Below are positions 40,110 through 49,482 of a DNA stretch of 64,000 nt, one piece after another; the first letter of the stretch is position 1; each line of letters starts with the position of its first letter. Origin of the DNA: Cognaticolwellia beringensis (lineage in GTDB: Bacteria > Pseudomonadota > Gammaproteobacteria > Enterobacterales > Alteromonadaceae); NCBI RefSeq assembly GCF_002076895.1, contig NZ_CP020465.1:4402001-4466000 (forward strand). Direction: 5' to 3'. The notes beneath the pieces were generated by a model, which ran no database searches, was not told where the DNA came from, and saw only the letters and a list, made by a program, of their open reading frames with translations. The translations under genes were made by a program, and so were the position numbers.

Positions 40110-40137
40110 TTGACAGCTTTTTCGATCTCCCTATAAT
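40110..40137 (+). promoter_or_regulatory. Strong sigma-70 promoter of the tRNA-Val cluster
   Basis: TTGACA (40110-40115), 16-base spacer, TATAAT (40132-40137), followed by a GC-rich discriminator ACGCCCCCAC, the pattern of stringently controlled stable-RNA promoters. Confidence 0.88.
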
Positions 40138-40153
40138 ACGCCCCCACAGAGAA

Positions 40154-40229
40154 GGACGATTAGCTCAGTTGGGAGAGCACCGCCCTTACAAGGCGGGGGT
40201 CACTGGTTCAAGCCCAGTATCGTCCACCA
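40154..40229 (+). tRNA. tRNA-Val(UAC)
   Basis: 76 nt, acceptor GGACGAT/ATCGTCC, anticodon TAC in CGCCCTTACAAGGCG, T-loop TTCAAGC, CCA encoded. First of four identical copies. Confidence 0.97.
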
Positions 40230-40257
40230 TACTTCTCTGAATGTACTATTTAATATC

Positions 40258-40333
40258 GGACGATTAGCTCAGTTGGGAGAGCACCGCCCTTACAAGGCGG
40301 GGGTCACTGGTTCAAGCCCAGTATCGTCCACCA
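40258..40333 (+). tRNA. tRNA-Val(UAC)
   Basis: Identical by eye to the first copy. Confidence 0.97.
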
Positions 40334-40383
40334 CTTAATTAAAAGTGACGAAAACAATTTAGTGTGGGAAAGAAATAAGGTCA

Positions 40384-40443
40384 TCACCTTCTACTCTTTA
40401 TCACCCGCACCGAATCACTGATTAAAACTCAGTATCGTCCACC
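40384..40443 (+). pseudogene. tRNA-Val-derived fragment A
   Basis: Ends ACTGATTAAAACTCAGTATC then GTCCACCA: T-arm and acceptor 3' strand of tRNA-Val. The middle (TTCTACTCTTTATCACCCGC) no longer encodes an anticodon arm. The T-stem change is paired (A-T in place of G-C). Confidence 0.7.
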
Positions 40444-40481
40444 ACTTCTTTTACCATTAAAAGAAGTATAAAATAAAAAAA

Positions 40482-40557
40482 TGGACGATTAGCTCAGTTG
40501 GGAGAGCACCGCCCTTACAAGGCGGGGGTCACTGGTTCAAGCCCAGTATCGTCCACC
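40482..40557 (+). tRNA. tRNA-Val(UAC)
   Basis: Identical by eye to the first copy. Confidence 0.97.
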
Positions 40558-40607
40558 ACTTAATTAAAAGTGACGAAGACAATTTAGTGTGGGAAAGAAA
40601 TAAGGTC

Positions 40608-40669
40608 ATCACCTTCTACTTTTTATCACCCGCGCCGAATCACTGATTTAAACCCAGTATCGTCCACCA
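40608..40669 (+). pseudogene. tRNA-Val-derived fragment B
   Basis: Same layout as fragment A with the sequence GCGCCGAATCACTGATTTAA before the intact acceptor end. It and the preceding tRNA form one of two tandem units of about 225 bases. Confidence 0.7.
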
Positions 40670-40707
40670 CTTCTTTTGCCATGAAAGAAGTTTAAAATAA
40701 ATAAAAT

Positions 40708-40783
40708 GGACGATTAGCTCAGTTGGGAGAGCACCGCCCTTACAAGGCGGGGGTCACTGGTTCAAGCCCAGTATCGTCCACCA
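40708..40783 (+). tRNA. tRNA-Val(UAC)
   Basis: Fourth identical copy. Confidence 0.97.
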
Positions 40784-40796
40784 CTTTTATTTATAA

Positions 40797-40838
40797 ACCT
40801 TAAAACCTTAAAACCATAAAACCATAAAACCATAAAAG
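40797..40838 (+). repeat. CCATAAAA-type microsatellite
   Basis: About five copies of an 8-base unit (CCTTAAAA, then CCATAAAA) between the last tRNA-Val and fragment C. A shorter trace recurs near 41040. Confidence 0.6.
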
Positions 40839-40839
40839 T

Positions 40840-40903
40840 TATAGCACATTCTACCCTTTATCACCCGCGCCGAATCACTAATTCAAGCCCAGTATCGTCC
40901 ACC
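40840..40903 (+). pseudogene. tRNA-Val-derived fragment C
   Basis: ATAGCAC, the altered middle, then ATTCAAGCCCAGTATCGTCC and ACCA. T-stem has two mismatches. Confidence 0.65.
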
Positions 40904-40949
40904 ATTCTTTATCTTAAAAATTCTATAATATTTATTTAAAATAAAAAAT

Positions 40950-41013
40950 TAGAGCACCTTCTACTCTTTATCACCCACGCCGAACCACTAGTTCAAGCCC
41001 AGTATCATCCACC
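40950..41013 (+). pseudogene. tRNA-Val-derived fragment D
   Basis: AGAGCACC of the D-arm is kept, then the altered middle, GTTCAAGCCCAGTATCATCC and ACCA. One acceptor base and one T-stem base differ. Confidence 0.65.
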
Positions 41014-41057
41014 ATTCTTATTTATAAACCTTATAAATCTTAAAACCATAAAAGTTA

Positions 41058-41120
41058 TAGCACCTTCTACCCTTTATCACCCGCGCCGAATCACTGGTTC
41101 AAGCCCAGTATCGTCCACCA
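41058..41120 (+). pseudogene. tRNA-Val-derived fragment E
   Basis: TAGCACC, the altered middle, then a perfect T-arm ACTGGTTCAAGCCCAGT and ATCGTCCACCA. Confidence 0.65.
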
Positions 41121-41157
41121 TTCTTATTTACCTAATTCAAATTGCCATCAAAAATAG

Positions 41158-41222
41158 ATTAACGATTAACTCAGCTCAGAAGCACCTACTACTCTTAATT
41201 ACCAATTCATTAGATTAATCGT
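41158..41222 (+). pseudogene. Decayed tRNA-Val 5' half
   Basis: TTAACGATTAACTCAGCTCA followed by GAAGCACC resembles the acceptor and D-arm GGACGATTAGCTCAGTTGGG AGAGCACC. The 3' half is no longer recognisable. Confidence 0.5.
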
Positions 41223-41233
41223 CTTTTTAAACG

Positions 41234-41257
41234 TGACGGACTAAAGTCCGACCTACA
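41234..41257 (+). repeat. Solitary half-copy of the GTAGGTCGG palindrome family
   Basis: TGACGGACTAAAGTCCGACC then TACA, with internal stem GGACT/AGTCC. Same sequence as the right half of the units at 47.6-49.5 kb. Confidence 0.7.
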
Positions 41258-41489
41258 AAAAATTACCGCTAAACGTTAAATAATCACCGGTAAGCTCTCC
41301 ATATACGACTCACAAATGATACAAAGAACGAGCTCCAGTAATATCCAATGCCCTTTGTTGGTTTGCTATTTCTGTTAACTTTACTTACTTAGCCTCAATT
41401 TACTGTCAATCGTTATAAATACTACAACGACATGTCAAAACAACTAAGATATAATCAGTTTTTTCGTTAACTACAAGATTAAACTTTAC

Positions 41490-41885
41490 ATGTCTTCAAA
41501 TTTCCCGCTTATTGATGTTTCTACCCAACCTATCGAACTTTGCAAATTGTTAAAAATAGCGAATATGGTTAGTGGTGGTGGTGAGGCTAAAATTGTTATT
41601 AGTGAAGGTTATGTGTTGTTGAATAACGAGGTTGAATTTCAAAAACGCAAAAAAGTTTATCACGACGATATTATAGAATTTAATGGTGATATTATTCAGG
41701 TTAATGTGGTTAAACGGGGCAAAGACGAATTGCCGATGACAACGAAAAAACAAGCTGAAAACACCCTTAAAAAGCAGAATGCGTTTAAGAAAACTAAGAA
41801 TAAACAAAACAAAACCGATAGCCAACCCCAAGCTGTTCAAGCACCTGATGCCCCCCGCTCAAAGCGTAAACCTATCTCTTTTTAA
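41490..41885 (+). CDS. S4-domain RNA-binding protein (YbcJ-like) with extended basic tail
   Basis: Residues 1-72 form a single S4 domain of the YbcJ type (PIELCKLLKIANMVSGGGEA, VISEGYVLLNNEVEFQKRKK). YbcJ of E. coli is about 70 residues. Here about 60 more follow, rich in Lys, Asn and Gln (KKQNAFKKTKNKQNKTDSQP) and ending SKRKPISF. Such a tail would strengthen RNA or ribosome binding. It lies just after the tRNA-Val fragments, in its own unit. The precise RNA target is unknown. Confidence 0.82.
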   Translation: MSSNFPLIDVSTQPIELCKLLKIANMVSGGGEAKIVISEGYVLLNNEVEFQKRKKVYHDDIIEFNGDIIQVNVVKRGKDELPMTTKKQAENTLKKQNAFKKTKNKQNKTDSQPQAVQAPDAPRSKRKPISF

Positions 41886-41925
41886 ATACAGACTTTACCA
41901 CTGAGATCTCTGTGTATGTAATTGA

Positions 41926-42305
41926 AAATACATAGTGATACTTTTGCATAAAGCCGTACTTTACTCGGGGTTGCTGACAAAGTAACTCACGGCCTTTTTT
42001 AGAATGTCTCGCCCCCTATAACGCGCTTCAATTCGGCTTCGAGCTTAGCGAACCTTAGCTGGTCATTAGGCTATTTAATAGACTTAGGTTTATCAAATAA
42101 TTGATTTTCTAGTGATATAACGTTTTAGTGAAAATCTCGAACCGGTACTTCAGCGACTGAATAACCGCGTTCATCGGTTTGTTTAACTGCTTCAATTTTA
42201 AATTCTTGGGTATACCGTTTGCCTTTGCTCATAAACACTGACGTGGTCTAATTGAAGTTATAATGTAACTTGTTGGGTGTCTAGTAAAGTGTGGGGAGTC
42301 CAGAC
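41926..42305 (-). mobile_element. Decayed IS3-family insertion sequence remnant
   Basis: On the minus strand an orfA start is readable at 42232-42125: MSKGKRYTQEFKIEAVKQTD and ERGYSVAEVPVRDFH then stop. Farther on, in shifted frames, come DQLRFAKLEAELKRV and ILKKAVSYFVSNPE, the typical end of IS3-family orfA. The middle of orfA and nearly all of orfB are gone. The remnant cannot transpose. Confidence 0.75.
42125..42232 (-). pseudogene. IS3 family transposase OrfA, N-terminal fragment
   Basis: 35 residues matching the helix-turn-helix start of IS3-family OrfA, ended by an early stop. The orfA end lies displaced near 41950-42050. Confidence 0.75.
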
Positions 42306-42416
42306 TTCCTTCAGACTCTACCGTTAGCCAGTAACACCCTTGCCATTCAGTTTAACTGCCTCTTAGTCTGAGTGATCCCTATCTTTCAAGTGAACGGGTT
42401 TGCCAACTTCACTGGG

Positions 42417-42451
42417 CAAAAAAAAAGGCCAGGAGAAAAATCTCTGGCCTT
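42417..42451 (-). terminator. Terminator behind the TonB-dependent receptor gene
   Basis: Stem AAGGCCAGAGA/TCTCCTGGCCTT (one bulge) followed on the minus strand by a long T-run. Confidence 0.9.
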
Positions 42452-42499
42452 TCATTATACCATCCACTTATTTTAGAACGGAGAACAAATACTAATCAA

Positions 42500-45337
42500 C
42501 TACATCGAAAATGAGATTTGTGTGTAGTAGAAACGTCCAATATTATCATAGCCAGCTGAACCTGAACCAGTTCCGCTAGTGCCGATAGGCAAGTCTTTAT
42601 TAAATAGATTATCCACACCAGCTTTTAAGCTTAGGCCATTGTCAAAGTTATAACCTACAGTCAGATCAGAAACAACATAACTTGGGAAACTCATTAAACT
42701 ACTTGGGTTAGGGTTATCTTCTAACTCTTGTTCTGTATATAAACTCACATCTTGTAAGTAACGAGTTTTCCATGTCCCGTTCCAGTTACCATTTGTATAA
42801 CCAATTAATAAGTTAGCTTGCCACTTAGATTCACCAGTAGTACCAGCATTTTCCGTAAAGTCGCTCGGATCATCTTGGAAAGGGTAAGTTTTACGTTCTT
42901 TCAAATATGTACCAATTAACGTACTTTTAAGATTACCGCCCGCAAGTTCAAAATCATAACCAAGTTCAAAGTCAATACCAGCAGCTTCTTGACCAGCTAA
43001 GTTAAGTACTGAGCGTTGTAGTAAAGTAATTTCATGAGTTGATGCATCACGGGTGATCAAATTACAATATTGATTATCAATACCTGTTTCTGAATCTACA
43101 CAACGATCAATAATATCCTGCGCACCTGTACTAGAAATTGCATCTGTTAATTCAATTTTCCAATAATCGACAGTTAAAGACGCACCTTCAAGGAATTCTG
43201 GTTGGTAGACAAAACCAATCGTTGTACTTTCCGATTTCTCTTCTCTTATATCTTTATTACCAGACTGTGATCCGCGAATAGACGCTGAGTCATAATCAGA
43301 ATTAAAATCTACAGGAATGCCTAAAGCAGCACAGTTACTTGCACGTGTTGTTTTATTTGCTAAGTCGTCAAGGTTTTCTTGTCTACATGCATCATCTACA
43401 TTAAAGAATGTTTCACTTGCTGCACCAAAAATTTCGCCAATATTTGGCGCTCTTAGTGCTTCAGAGTATGTTGATCGAATGCGTAAGCCGTAACCTACAG
43501 TCCAATCAAGGCCTGCTTTCCAACTAGTGGCATTACCAATAGTGCTATAATCAGCAAAACGAGCAGCAGTCTCTATCCTTAAATCTTCCATTAAAGGTAA
43601 GTCTGTCAACAGTGGTACTGATAGCTCAACAAATGCTTCTCTTACATTGAATGAGCCTTTGTCCTCACCCAAAGCATTAAAGAATGTACCTATAGCATTC
43701 TCTGGCTCTTCAGTTACACTCTCTTCTTTTCGATACTCTAAACCTGCAGCAAAACCAACTGGGCCAGCTGGCATATCAAATAATGCGCCATTACTTACTG
43801 AACCACCAACAACAGTTTGCTCAATTTTACTACTACCCACTGAAGTCGTATTAATATAATCAGCAGCCGCTTGAGATGGTGCACCAAAACCTAAAATATC
43901 TACGGCTACACATCCATCAGCACGAGCTTCAGCGCTGCGACAAACAGCATTACCATTTGTATCAATTACTGAGTCTAACGCATTAGCATAATTTGCTCGA
44001 ATAAGATTATTAAGATTTACACGTGTATGGTCAGTGACCCCATAAACGGCTGAAACATCATAGCTCCAATCGTCAGAAAGATAGCCTTCAGCACCGACAA
44101 CAAAACGTTTAGTTTCACGCTCATCTTCTTCGATACGAACGCCCAAATCAGTTAACATACGGTTAGGGCTAATACTAACTAAACCATTATCATCCATCAA
44201 TTGACCAAGTTCAGCACCAACAAAGGCATTATCACGTTTTATCCTATTTAAACTATTAAAGAAACCAAAAGCCGGTTGACCTTGATCTTCCGCTTCAACT
44301 TTTGCATATTTTGCACTGAAGTAAACGTTGTGATCATCAGTAACATCATAATTAACTTTAAAATTTAAGTTCAAACGATCGAATTTAGGTTGAATATCAG
44401 TAAACTGCCCTAAATTAAATACATCACAATCAGCACATCTAATACCATCAACATTATCACCTACAAACACTTTACGAGGCGTACCGTCACGGTTGAAGCT
44501 GTATATATCATTACCTGCACTAAAGACACCGGCATTATTAATAAAATAATGCCCAGCATTAGGTGTATAAATTTTATCCGGAAAATCTAGAGAGTCTTTA
44601 TTTTCTTCTGTTTGATTTGGATTTCTTAAGTCTGTATATGGTGTTCTTAATTGTTCACGATCAAGGCTGCTGAATCGATTTTGTTCTACATATTCAACTG
44701 CAAATGCAGCATTACCCCGGTCATTACCAAAGTTTTGGCCATAAGAGAACGTATACTTTGAGTTTTTGTATGGACCTTCTTCAGAAAACCCTTTAGTAGC
44801 ACTTACGTCTAAACCTTCAATGTTTTTCTTTAAAATAAAGTTAACTACACCTGTTACTGCATCCGCGCCGTATACAGCAGATGCACCGCCAGTAATAATT
44901 TCCACACGCTCTACCCATGAACTTGGAATAGTGTTGGTATCAACAGAAGCTGAACCTGCAGCACTAGATACGTGGCGTTTACCATCAACTAAAACTAATG
45001 TACGGTCAGTCCCCATGTTACGTAGATCTAAAATATTTAAACCTGCAGTACCAATAAACCGCCCAGAGTTAGCGAGTGAATAAGTATTTGCTAATGCTGG
45101 TAGTTCATTTAATGCTTCACCAATGTTAATAGCACCGGTATTCAGTAAATCTGCACCACTAATTACAGTTACAGGTGATGGTGCAATAGCACCTTCACGT
45201 AAAATACGTGAACCCGTAACTGAAATGCGCTCTACTTCGCTGGTTTCTTGCTCTTCAAAAGCTAAAGCAGGCATAGTAATTATGCTGCCCAAAATAGCTA
45301 GAGAAATAGCTTTTTTAATTTTTGTAAATTCTCTCAT
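42500..45337 (-). CDS. TonB-dependent outer membrane receptor
   Basis: 945 residues: signal peptide (cleavage near ITMPALA-FEE), a TonB-box-like VERISVTGSRI, a plug domain (about 45-170, SPVTVISGADLLNTGAINIG, LVLVDGKRHVSSAAG) and a large beta-barrel ending in an aromatic pattern (GRFYYTQISFSM). It belongs to the group common in marine gammaproteobacteria that takes up oligosaccharides, peptides or similar ligands. It stands alone without polysaccharide-utilisation genes, so the substrate cannot be inferred. Confidence 0.93.
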   Translation of the reverse strand: MREFTKIKKAISLAILGSIITMPALAFEEQETSEVERISVTGSRILREGAIAPSPVTVISGADLLNTGAINIGEALNELPALANTYSLANSGRFIGTAGLNILDLRNMGTDRTLVLVDGKRHVSSAAGSASVDTNTIPSSWVERVEIITGGASAVYGADAVTGVVNFILKKNIEGLDVSATKGFSEEGPYKNSKYTFSYGQNFGNDRGNAAFAVEYVEQNRFSSLDREQLRTPYTDLRNPNQTEENKDSLDFPDKIYTPNAGHYFINNAGVFSAGNDIYSFNRDGTPRKVFVGDNVDGIRCADCDVFNLGQFTDIQPKFDRLNLNFKVNYDVTDDHNVYFSAKYAKVEAEDQGQPAFGFFNSLNRIKRDNAFVGAELGQLMDDNGLVSISPNRMLTDLGVRIEEDERETKRFVVGAEGYLSDDWSYDVSAVYGVTDHTRVNLNNLIRANYANALDSVIDTNGNAVCRSAEARADGCVAVDILGFGAPSQAAADYINTTSVGSSKIEQTVVGGSVSNGALFDMPAGPVGFAAGLEYRKEESVTEEPENAIGTFFNALGEDKGSFNVREAFVELSVPLLTDLPLMEDLRIETAARFADYSTIGNATSWKAGLDWTVGYGLRIRSTYSEALRAPNIGEIFGAASETFFNVDDACRQENLDDLANKTTRASNCAALGIPVDFNSDYDSASIRGSQSGNKDIREEKSESTTIGFVYQPEFLEGASLTVDYWKIELTDAISSTGAQDIIDRCVDSETGIDNQYCNLITRDASTHEITLLQRSVLNLAGQEAAGIDFELGYDFELAGGNLKSTLIGTYLKERKTYPFQDDPSDFTENAGTTGESKWQANLLIGYTNGNWNGTWKTRYLQDVSLYTEQELEDNPNPSSLMSFPSYVVSDLTVGYNFDNGLSLKAGVDNLFNKDLPIGTSGTGSGSAGYDNIGRFYYTQISFSM

Positions 45338-45786
45338 GATTCTTTCCTGTTTTTATAAAATGTTTTTTTTAAATTTTTAGTGTTTTAAAATAAATCACAC
45401 AAATTATTAATAGAAATCAGGTTAAAACTGATAACTAGCATTGAAATCCTTAAAGATACTAACATTGAATTTTACGCTTTTGAAACATTATTTAACAAAA
45501 TTGCAACATAAAAACAAGGAAGATGTAAAGATAATAATCCATATTTTCGTGTATCATCTATTAAGCTAACTATTTATATATCAGACATAAAATTAAATTA
45601 ATACGGGATTAATTTATAGAAAATAAAAACAATTAATAGACCAGACTAGTTAAAGTAATGTTAATTTATTTATTCGGTTACCAATAATATTTACTTATTG
45701 TGCAATTTAAAGCTTTTGTGGCTGAAACGCCCCTGCTAGAATAAGCGCCATATTTTATGCTCGCTTACTAATGGAATTTTTTCTCA
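45338..45786. other. Divergent promoter region of the TonB receptor and proS
   Basis: About 450 very AT-rich bases between divergent genes. It should hold both promoters. I see no operator-like palindrome or RNA element I can support. Confidence 0.4.
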
Positions 45787-47496
45787 ATGCGTACAAGCCA
45801 ATATTTACTTTCAACCTTGAAAGAAACCCCTGCTAGCGCTGAAGTTATCAGTCATCAATTAATGTTACGTGCTGGTTTAGTGCGTAATGTCGCATCAGGT
45901 TTATATACTTGGTTACCGACAGGTTTAAAAGTACTACGTAAAGTTGAAAATATTGTTCGTGAAGAAATGGAACGAGCGGGCGCATTAGAAGTGTTAATGC
46001 CAATGGTTCAACCAGCCGATTTATGGGAAGAGTCAGGGCGTTGGGAAGATTACGGTCCTGAGTTATTACGTTTAAAGGATCGTCATGACCGTGCTTTTGT
46101 TTTAGGCCCTACGCATGAAGAAGTGATTACAAAACTGGTTGCCAATGAAATTAACAGCTACAAGCAACTACCATTGAACCTGTTTCAAATTCAAACAAAA
46201 TTCCGTGATGAAATCCGCCCTCGTTTCGGCGTTATGCGTGGCCGTGAATTTTTAATGAAAGATGCTTATTCTTTCCATTTAGGCGAAGAATGTTTGAAGA
46301 AAACCTATCAAGCGATGTTTGACGCTTATTGTCGTATTTTTGACCGTTTAGGCTTAGATTACCGCCCTGTTATTGCTGATACGGGCTCTATTGGTGGTGA
46401 AGCTTCACATGAATTTCATGTATTAGCTGACTCTGGCGAAGACGATATTGCTTTTAGTGATGGTTCTGACTTTGCGGCTAACGTTGAAAAAGCCGAAGCG
46501 CTAGCACCAACAGGTGAACGTCCAGCGGCAACACAAGCCTTGAGTGAAATTGCTACACCTAAAGTGCGAACAATAGAAGATTTAGCGAAATTTTTATCTC
46601 TTGATGCAGCAAACACGGTTAAAACATTATTGGTGTTAGGCGAAGCAACAAAAGAACACGAAGCGCCAATTGTGGCGTTAGTTTTACGCGGCGATCACCA
46701 GTTAAACGAAGTTAAAGCTGAGAACTTAGCAAAAATTGCCTCACCGTTAACTTTTGCAACAGAGGAGCAAATTTTAGCTGTAATTGGTTGTAACGCTGGC
46801 TCAATTGGCCCAGTTGGTTTAGATATTGACGTCATAGTTGACCGTAGTGCTGCTCACTTAGCTGATTTTGTTTGTGGTGCTAACAAAAATGATATGCATT
46901 TAACTGGCGTTAACTGGGAACGCGATACTCAAAACTACAGCGTTTCAGATTTACGTAATGTGGTAGCCGGTGATCCTAGCCCTTGTGGTCAAGGTAATAT
47001 TGAAATTAAACGCGGTATTGAAGTGGGCCATATTTTCCAATTAGGTGAAAAATATGCGCAAACCATGAACTGTGGTGTATTAACCGAAGCCGGTAAAAAC
47101 CAAATTTTAACTATGGGTTGTTACGGTATCGGCGTTTCTCGTATCGTGGCCGCGGCGATTGAACAAAATCACGATAAATACGGTATTAAATGGCCTGCAG
47201 CAATAGCACCTTATCAAGTAGCTGTTGTGCCAATGAACATGGCAAAGTCTGCACGTGTTAAAGAAACAGCAGAAGCGTTATACGAACAACTGCAAACCGC
47301 TGGCATCGAAGTAATTTTTGATGATCGTAAAGAGCGCCCTGGTGTTATGTTTGCTGATCATGAATTAATGGGCACGCCGTTATTGCTTGTTATTGGTGAA
47401 CGCAACCTAGACAACCAAGAAATTGAAGTGAAGAACCGTATTACTGGTGAAAAATCGATGTTAGCCATCAGCGATGTTATGTCTTTATTCGCTTAA
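45787..47496 (+). CDS. proS: Prolyl-tRNA synthetase (bacterial type with editing domain)
   Basis: It charges tRNA-Pro. Class II motifs are visible: motif 1 region [20 protein letters not shown], motif 2 [20 protein letters not shown], motif 3 [13 protein letters not shown]. The YbaK-like editing insertion (about 230-390) removes mischarged Ala and contains [19 protein letters not shown]. The C-terminal anticodon-binding domain is intact. 569 residues, the usual bacterial length. Confidence 0.97.
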   Translation: MRTSQYLLSTLKETPASAEVISHQLMLRAGLVRNVASGLYTWLPTGLKVLRKVENIVREEMERAGALEVLMPMVQPADLWEESGRWEDYGPELLRLKDRHDRAFVLGPTHEEVITKLVANEINSYKQLPLNLFQIQTKFRDEIRPRFGVMRGREFLMKDAYSFHLGEECLKKTYQAMFDAYCRIFDRLGLDYRPVIADTGSIGGEASHEFHVLADSGEDDIAFSDGSDFAANVEKAEALAPTGERPAATQALSEIATPKVRTIEDLAKFLSLDAANTVKTLLVLGEATKEHEAPIVALVLRGDHQLNEVKAENLAKIASPLTFATEEQILAVIGCNAGSIGPVGLDIDVIVDRSAAHLADFVCGANKNDMHLTGVNWERDTQNYSVSDLRNVVAGDPSPCGQGNIEIKRGIEVGHIFQLGEKYAQTMNCGVLTEAGKNQILTMGCYGIGVSRIVAAAIEQNHDKYGIKWPAAIAPYQVAVVPMNMAKSARVKETAEALYEQLQTAGIEVIFDDRKERPGVMFADHELMGTPLLLVIGERNLDNQEIEVKNRITGEKSMLAISDVMSLFA

Positions 47497-47556
47497 TAAT
47501 TGAGTTAAAACGTTTAGTTAGATAATTTACCCGTAAATGAAAGTAACAAAAATATA

Positions 47557-47590
47557 AAACGGCTTTGCATCACTGCAAAGCCGTTTTTTT
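47557..47590 (+). terminator. Terminator behind proS
   Basis: A perfect stem AACGGCTTTGCA/TGCAAAGCCGTT followed by seven T. Confidence 0.92.
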
Positions 47591-47646
47591 TATGATATTA
47601 AGTTACGTCCTACAAGCTAAGAATATAGCCTTGGCTCTTGTTTTTT

Positions 47647-48192
47647 TGTAGGTCGGACTTCAGTCCGTCATCCACTAAGCTCCCCATTAATCCAATGTAC
47701 CGATAAACATCAGCAGCGGTATTTCTTCGCTAGGTATTTATGGTAAAAACTGTTACCACGGTTACCACGGTTAAATTTAATTTAGCTTGATGGACTAAAG
47801 TCCAACCTACAGAGGGCTTACGGCGGAGAATTCGGCATTGGGCTCTTGTTTTGTAGGTCGGACTTCAGTCCGTCAATCACTAAGCTCCCCATTGTTCCAA
47901 TGTACCGATAAACATCAGCAGCGGTATTTCTTCGCTAGGGACTTATAGTTAAAGCGGTTACACGGTTAAATTTCATTTTACTTGATGGACTAAAGTCCAA
48001 CCTACAGAGGGCTTACGGCGGATAATTCGGCATTGGGCTCTTGTTTTGTAGGTCGGACTTCAGTCCGTCAATCACTAAGCTACCCATTAACCCAATGTCC
48101 CCATAAACATCAGCAGCGGTATTTCTTCGCTAGGTATTTATAGTTAAAGCGGTTAACACGGTTAAATTTCATTTAACTTGATGGACTAAAGT
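47647..48192. repeat. About 200-bp tandem repeat array, third unit broken by an IS
   Basis: Units start TGTAGGTCGGACTTCAGTCC at 47647, 47852 and 48047 (spacing 205 and 195). Each contains a shared middle (CATCAGCAGCGGTATTTCTT CGCTAGG) and an end GATGGACTAAAGTCCAACCT ACAGAGGGCTTACGG. The third unit is cut at 48192 by the IS10-like element and resumes at about 49482. Confidence 0.88.
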
Positions 48193-49482
48193 CTGAGGAA
48201 TCCCCACAAGTTTAAGAAGTAAGCGCTTGATATCTGGTAAAATGTTAATCACCACAAAAAACAAATATACCAAATACAAGCGCTATGCCTTCATTATCAG
48301 ACTTATTCACCTTTGATTCAAACACTTTAGATCCTAGAATTACAAAATCTCTTTTTACTGCTGCTGATAGTCTCATCAATGGTGCGGCATTGACCTTAAC
48401 CTCGATGGGAAGACACGCTGCTAGCTTGCAGGGTAAATCAGAAAAACACGCGATAAAACGTATCGATAGACTGCTTGGGAGTCAGCCTTTATATCAGAAT
48501 AGGCAGTCATTTTACCAGGACATTGCACGGCTGTTTATTACGACACCCCACCCACTTATTCATGTGGACTGGTCCACCGTCTACAACTATAACTTCGTCA
48601 TGCTCAGAGCCGCCATTTCTATTGGAGGACGTGCAGTTACGATCTATGAGGAAGTTCATCCTGAAAGTAAACACACGAACCACCAAGTACACTTGAACTT
48701 CATTGCTAATTTAAAAAAGATATTACCTGAAGATATTCAGCCTATTATATGCACGGATGCGGGCTTTAAAATCCCGTGGTTTAAAGCGATCGAGGCTCAG
48801 CAATGGTACTGGCTTGCAAGGACAAGAGGCACTGTAAAATGCCAACGTCAAGGTGAAAGCGATTGGCATTATGTGAGCAAATGTCACCATCTTGCGCTCT
48901 CTATAGCAAGTGAGCTCAAAGGCGTAATCTTATCAAAGGCTCATCAATTTGTTTGTCGTGGTGTCTTATTCAAAGGACGAAAGATGTATCGCCATAAGCT
49001 TAATCGAAAGGGCGTAACCACAAAATGTAAAACCAATATAAAGAGTTCAAAGTCAGCTAAAGAGCCTTGGTTCTTAGTATCTAATTTACCTAGAAATACA
49101 TTTAAACCGCAGCATTTAGTGAATATGTATAAACGAAGAATGGCCATTGAAGAATCCTTTAGAGACTGTAAAAATGAATACTATGGCTTAGGCTTGTCTC
49201 GTAGTTTAAGCCGTTCAGTAGAAAGGCTGCAGGTTATTTTACTGTTAAGTATGATGGTTCAATTTTATCTATATTGTGTAGGCAAGGCAGCGGAATCAGC
49301 AGGCTATCATCGGCAATTCCAAGCAAACTCGGTGAAAACTAAGCGTGTGCTATCTTATGGGTATTTAGCGCTAAGGATCCTACAACATAAGCGGTATTAT
49401 ATATCGGATAAGATGATAATCAGTGCAATGAAGGCACTGATTCATGAAAGTTTATATTGAGAAACTTGTGGGGATCTCTCAG
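48193..49482 (+). mobile_element. Intact IS10-like (IS4 family) insertion sequence
   Basis: About 1.29 kb. Left end CTGAGGAATCCCCACAAGTT and right end (inward) CTGAGAGATCCCCACAAGTT differ at a few bases, like the outside and inside ends of IS10. A direct repeat ACTAAAGT (8 bases, or 9 with the preceding G) flanks the element. It is inserted in the third unit of the 47.6-kb repeat array, and its transposase is intact. Confidence 0.9.
48285..49460 (+). CDS. IS4 family (IS10 group) transposase
   Basis: A DDE transposase of 391 residues that cuts and pastes the surrounding element. It has IKRIDRLLGSQPLYQNRQSF, the first Asp in LIHVDWSTVYN, the second in PIICTDAGFKIPWF, and the Y-R-E-K signature with the catalytic Glu in YKRRMAIEESFRDCKNEYYG. 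Residue patterns follow IS10 transposase closely (KEPWFLVSNLP). It is full length without stops or frameshifts and so may be active. Confidence 0.95.
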   Translation: MPSLSDLFTFDSNTLDPRITKSLFTAADSLINGAALTLTSMGRHAASLQGKSEKHAIKRIDRLLGSQPLYQNRQSFYQDIARLFITTPHPLIHVDWSTVYNYNFVMLRAAISIGGRAVTIYEEVHPESKHTNHQVHLNFIANLKKILPEDIQPIICTDAGFKIPWFKAIEAQQWYWLARTRGTVKCQRQGESDWHYVSKCHHLALSIASELKGVILSKAHQFVCRGVLFKGRKMYRHKLNRKGVTTKCKTNIKSSKSAKEPWFLVSNLPRNTFKPQHLVNMYKRRMAIEESFRDCKNEYYGLGLSRSLSRSVERLQVILLLSMMVQFYLYCVGKAAESAGYHRQFQANSVKTKRVLSYGYLALRILQHKRYYISDKMIISAMKALIHESLY

